This document shows positions 5,438-5,566 of a stretch of 5,566 bases of DNA, one piece after another (the first letter of the stretch is position 1; every line of letters starts with the position of its first letter). A program made the translations under genes and the position numbers. The notes beneath the pieces were generated by a model, which saw only the letters and a program-made list of their open reading frames with translations, searched no databases and had not been told where the DNA came from. Source of the stretch: Candidatus Sifarchaeum subterraneum (GTDB lineage Archaea > Asgardarchaeota > Sifarchaeia > Sifarchaeales > Sifarchaeaceae); the NCBI GenBank assembly GCA_016292335.1, contig JAECRX010000248.1, positions 1 to 5,566 of the forward strand. Reading direction: 5' to 3'.

Positions 5438-5484
5438 AACCTTATTCAGAAGGGTTAAAGACTCCTCTATCCTTGAGTGTAAAA

Positions 5485-5526
5485 CCTTGTCACGAAGCTT
5501 CTTTAAAAGCTTCATTATGACCAAGG
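5485..5526. repeat. 42-nt imperfect hairpin
   Basis: From outside in, CCTTG (5485-5489) pairs with CAAGG (5522-5526), TCA (5490-5492) with TGA (5518-5520), and GAAGCTT (5494-5500) with AAGCTTC (5507-5513), closing a 6-nt loop. One bulged base (5521) and a small internal loop (5493 against 5514-5517) interrupt it: 15 pairs in all. It could be part of a structured RNA or a palindromic regulatory site. Confidence 0.5.
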
Positions 5527-5566
5527 AAAAATTGAAATAGGGTTTTAAGAAGATTCTTTCCTAAAA

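Larger units (their letters stand above)
5204..5566. other. no convincing gene; leader of the HbpS/GlcG gene and unexplained DNA
   Basis: I recognise no protein here on either strand. Open frames exist: plus 5284-5458 (hydrophobic start, then charged), plus 5352-5540, and minus 5372-5515 (47 codons, beginning MKLLKKLRDKVLHSRIEESL, amphipathic-looking). None has a good ribosome site and they overlap one another, so none is called. AT-rich stretches near 5284-5305 read AATATAAT on the minus strand and could hold the HbpS-gene promoter, which would give a leader of about 80-90 nt. Two inverted repeats lie at 5397-5437 and 5485-5526. Confidence 0.4.

Noticed and set aside
5090..5458. Plus-strand 122-codon frame
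   Set aside because: Its first part is antisense to the well-supported HbpS/GlcG gene and its ribosome site, and the rest resembles no protein I know.
5372..5515. Minus-strand 47-codon frame with an amphipathic start
   Set aside because: No ribosome site, overlaps the 42-nt hairpin and two plus-strand frames, and no recognisable family; too weak to call a gene.
5204..5566. A tRNA in the gene-free right end
   Set aside because: No GTTCGAATCC-type T-arm or cloverleaf arrangement could be found on either strand.

Overview
The window looks like chromosomal DNA from an archaeon, probably an uncultivated AT-rich lineage. The signs are a DUF354 protein (a mainly archaeal family), TATA-box-like promoters such as TATATATA and TTATAAAA about 40-75 nt before starts, T-run rather than hairpin terminators, and Shine-Dalgarno sites matching the GGAGGTGATC complement of 16S rRNA. 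I cannot name the lineage.

Layout. (1) 2-397, plus: C-terminal part of a polytopic membrane protein, ZIP-transporter-like, cut by the window start. (2) 363-680, minus: a DUF547 gene keeping only its N-terminal part; its last codons run antisense into the membrane-protein gene. (3) 771-1409, minus: a UbiE-like SAM methyltransferase whose last dozen codons appear to be in the next frame. (4) A short divergent promoter region around 1443-1490. (5) 1491-2492, plus: DUF354 protein with a TTG start. (6) 2675-4186, plus: a 503-residue protein joining a gamma-glutamylcyclotransferase-like domain to an N-formylglutamate amidohydrolase-like domain, behind a less certain N-terminal domain; this is the most unusual gene here. 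(7) 4187-4794: no intact gene, but the 3' remnant of an IS200/IS605-family tnpB on the minus strand with its end hairpin, and a 58-bp compound inverted repeat. (8) 4795-5187, minus: an intact HbpS/GlcG-family protein with a perfect Shine-Dalgarno. (9) 5204-5566: no convincing gene; two hairpins.

The genes do not form one obvious pathway. The DUF354 and fusion genes are adjacent and co-oriented but have a 182-nt gap with its own promoter-like signal. By eye, 1491-4440 is more AT-rich than the methyltransferase and HbpS genes on either side. With a truncated gene, a frameshifted gene and a decayed transposon in 5.5 kb, the region looks like evolving accessory DNA. The best candidate for something new is the two-enzyme fusion, with a predicted hairpin covering its ribosome binding site.
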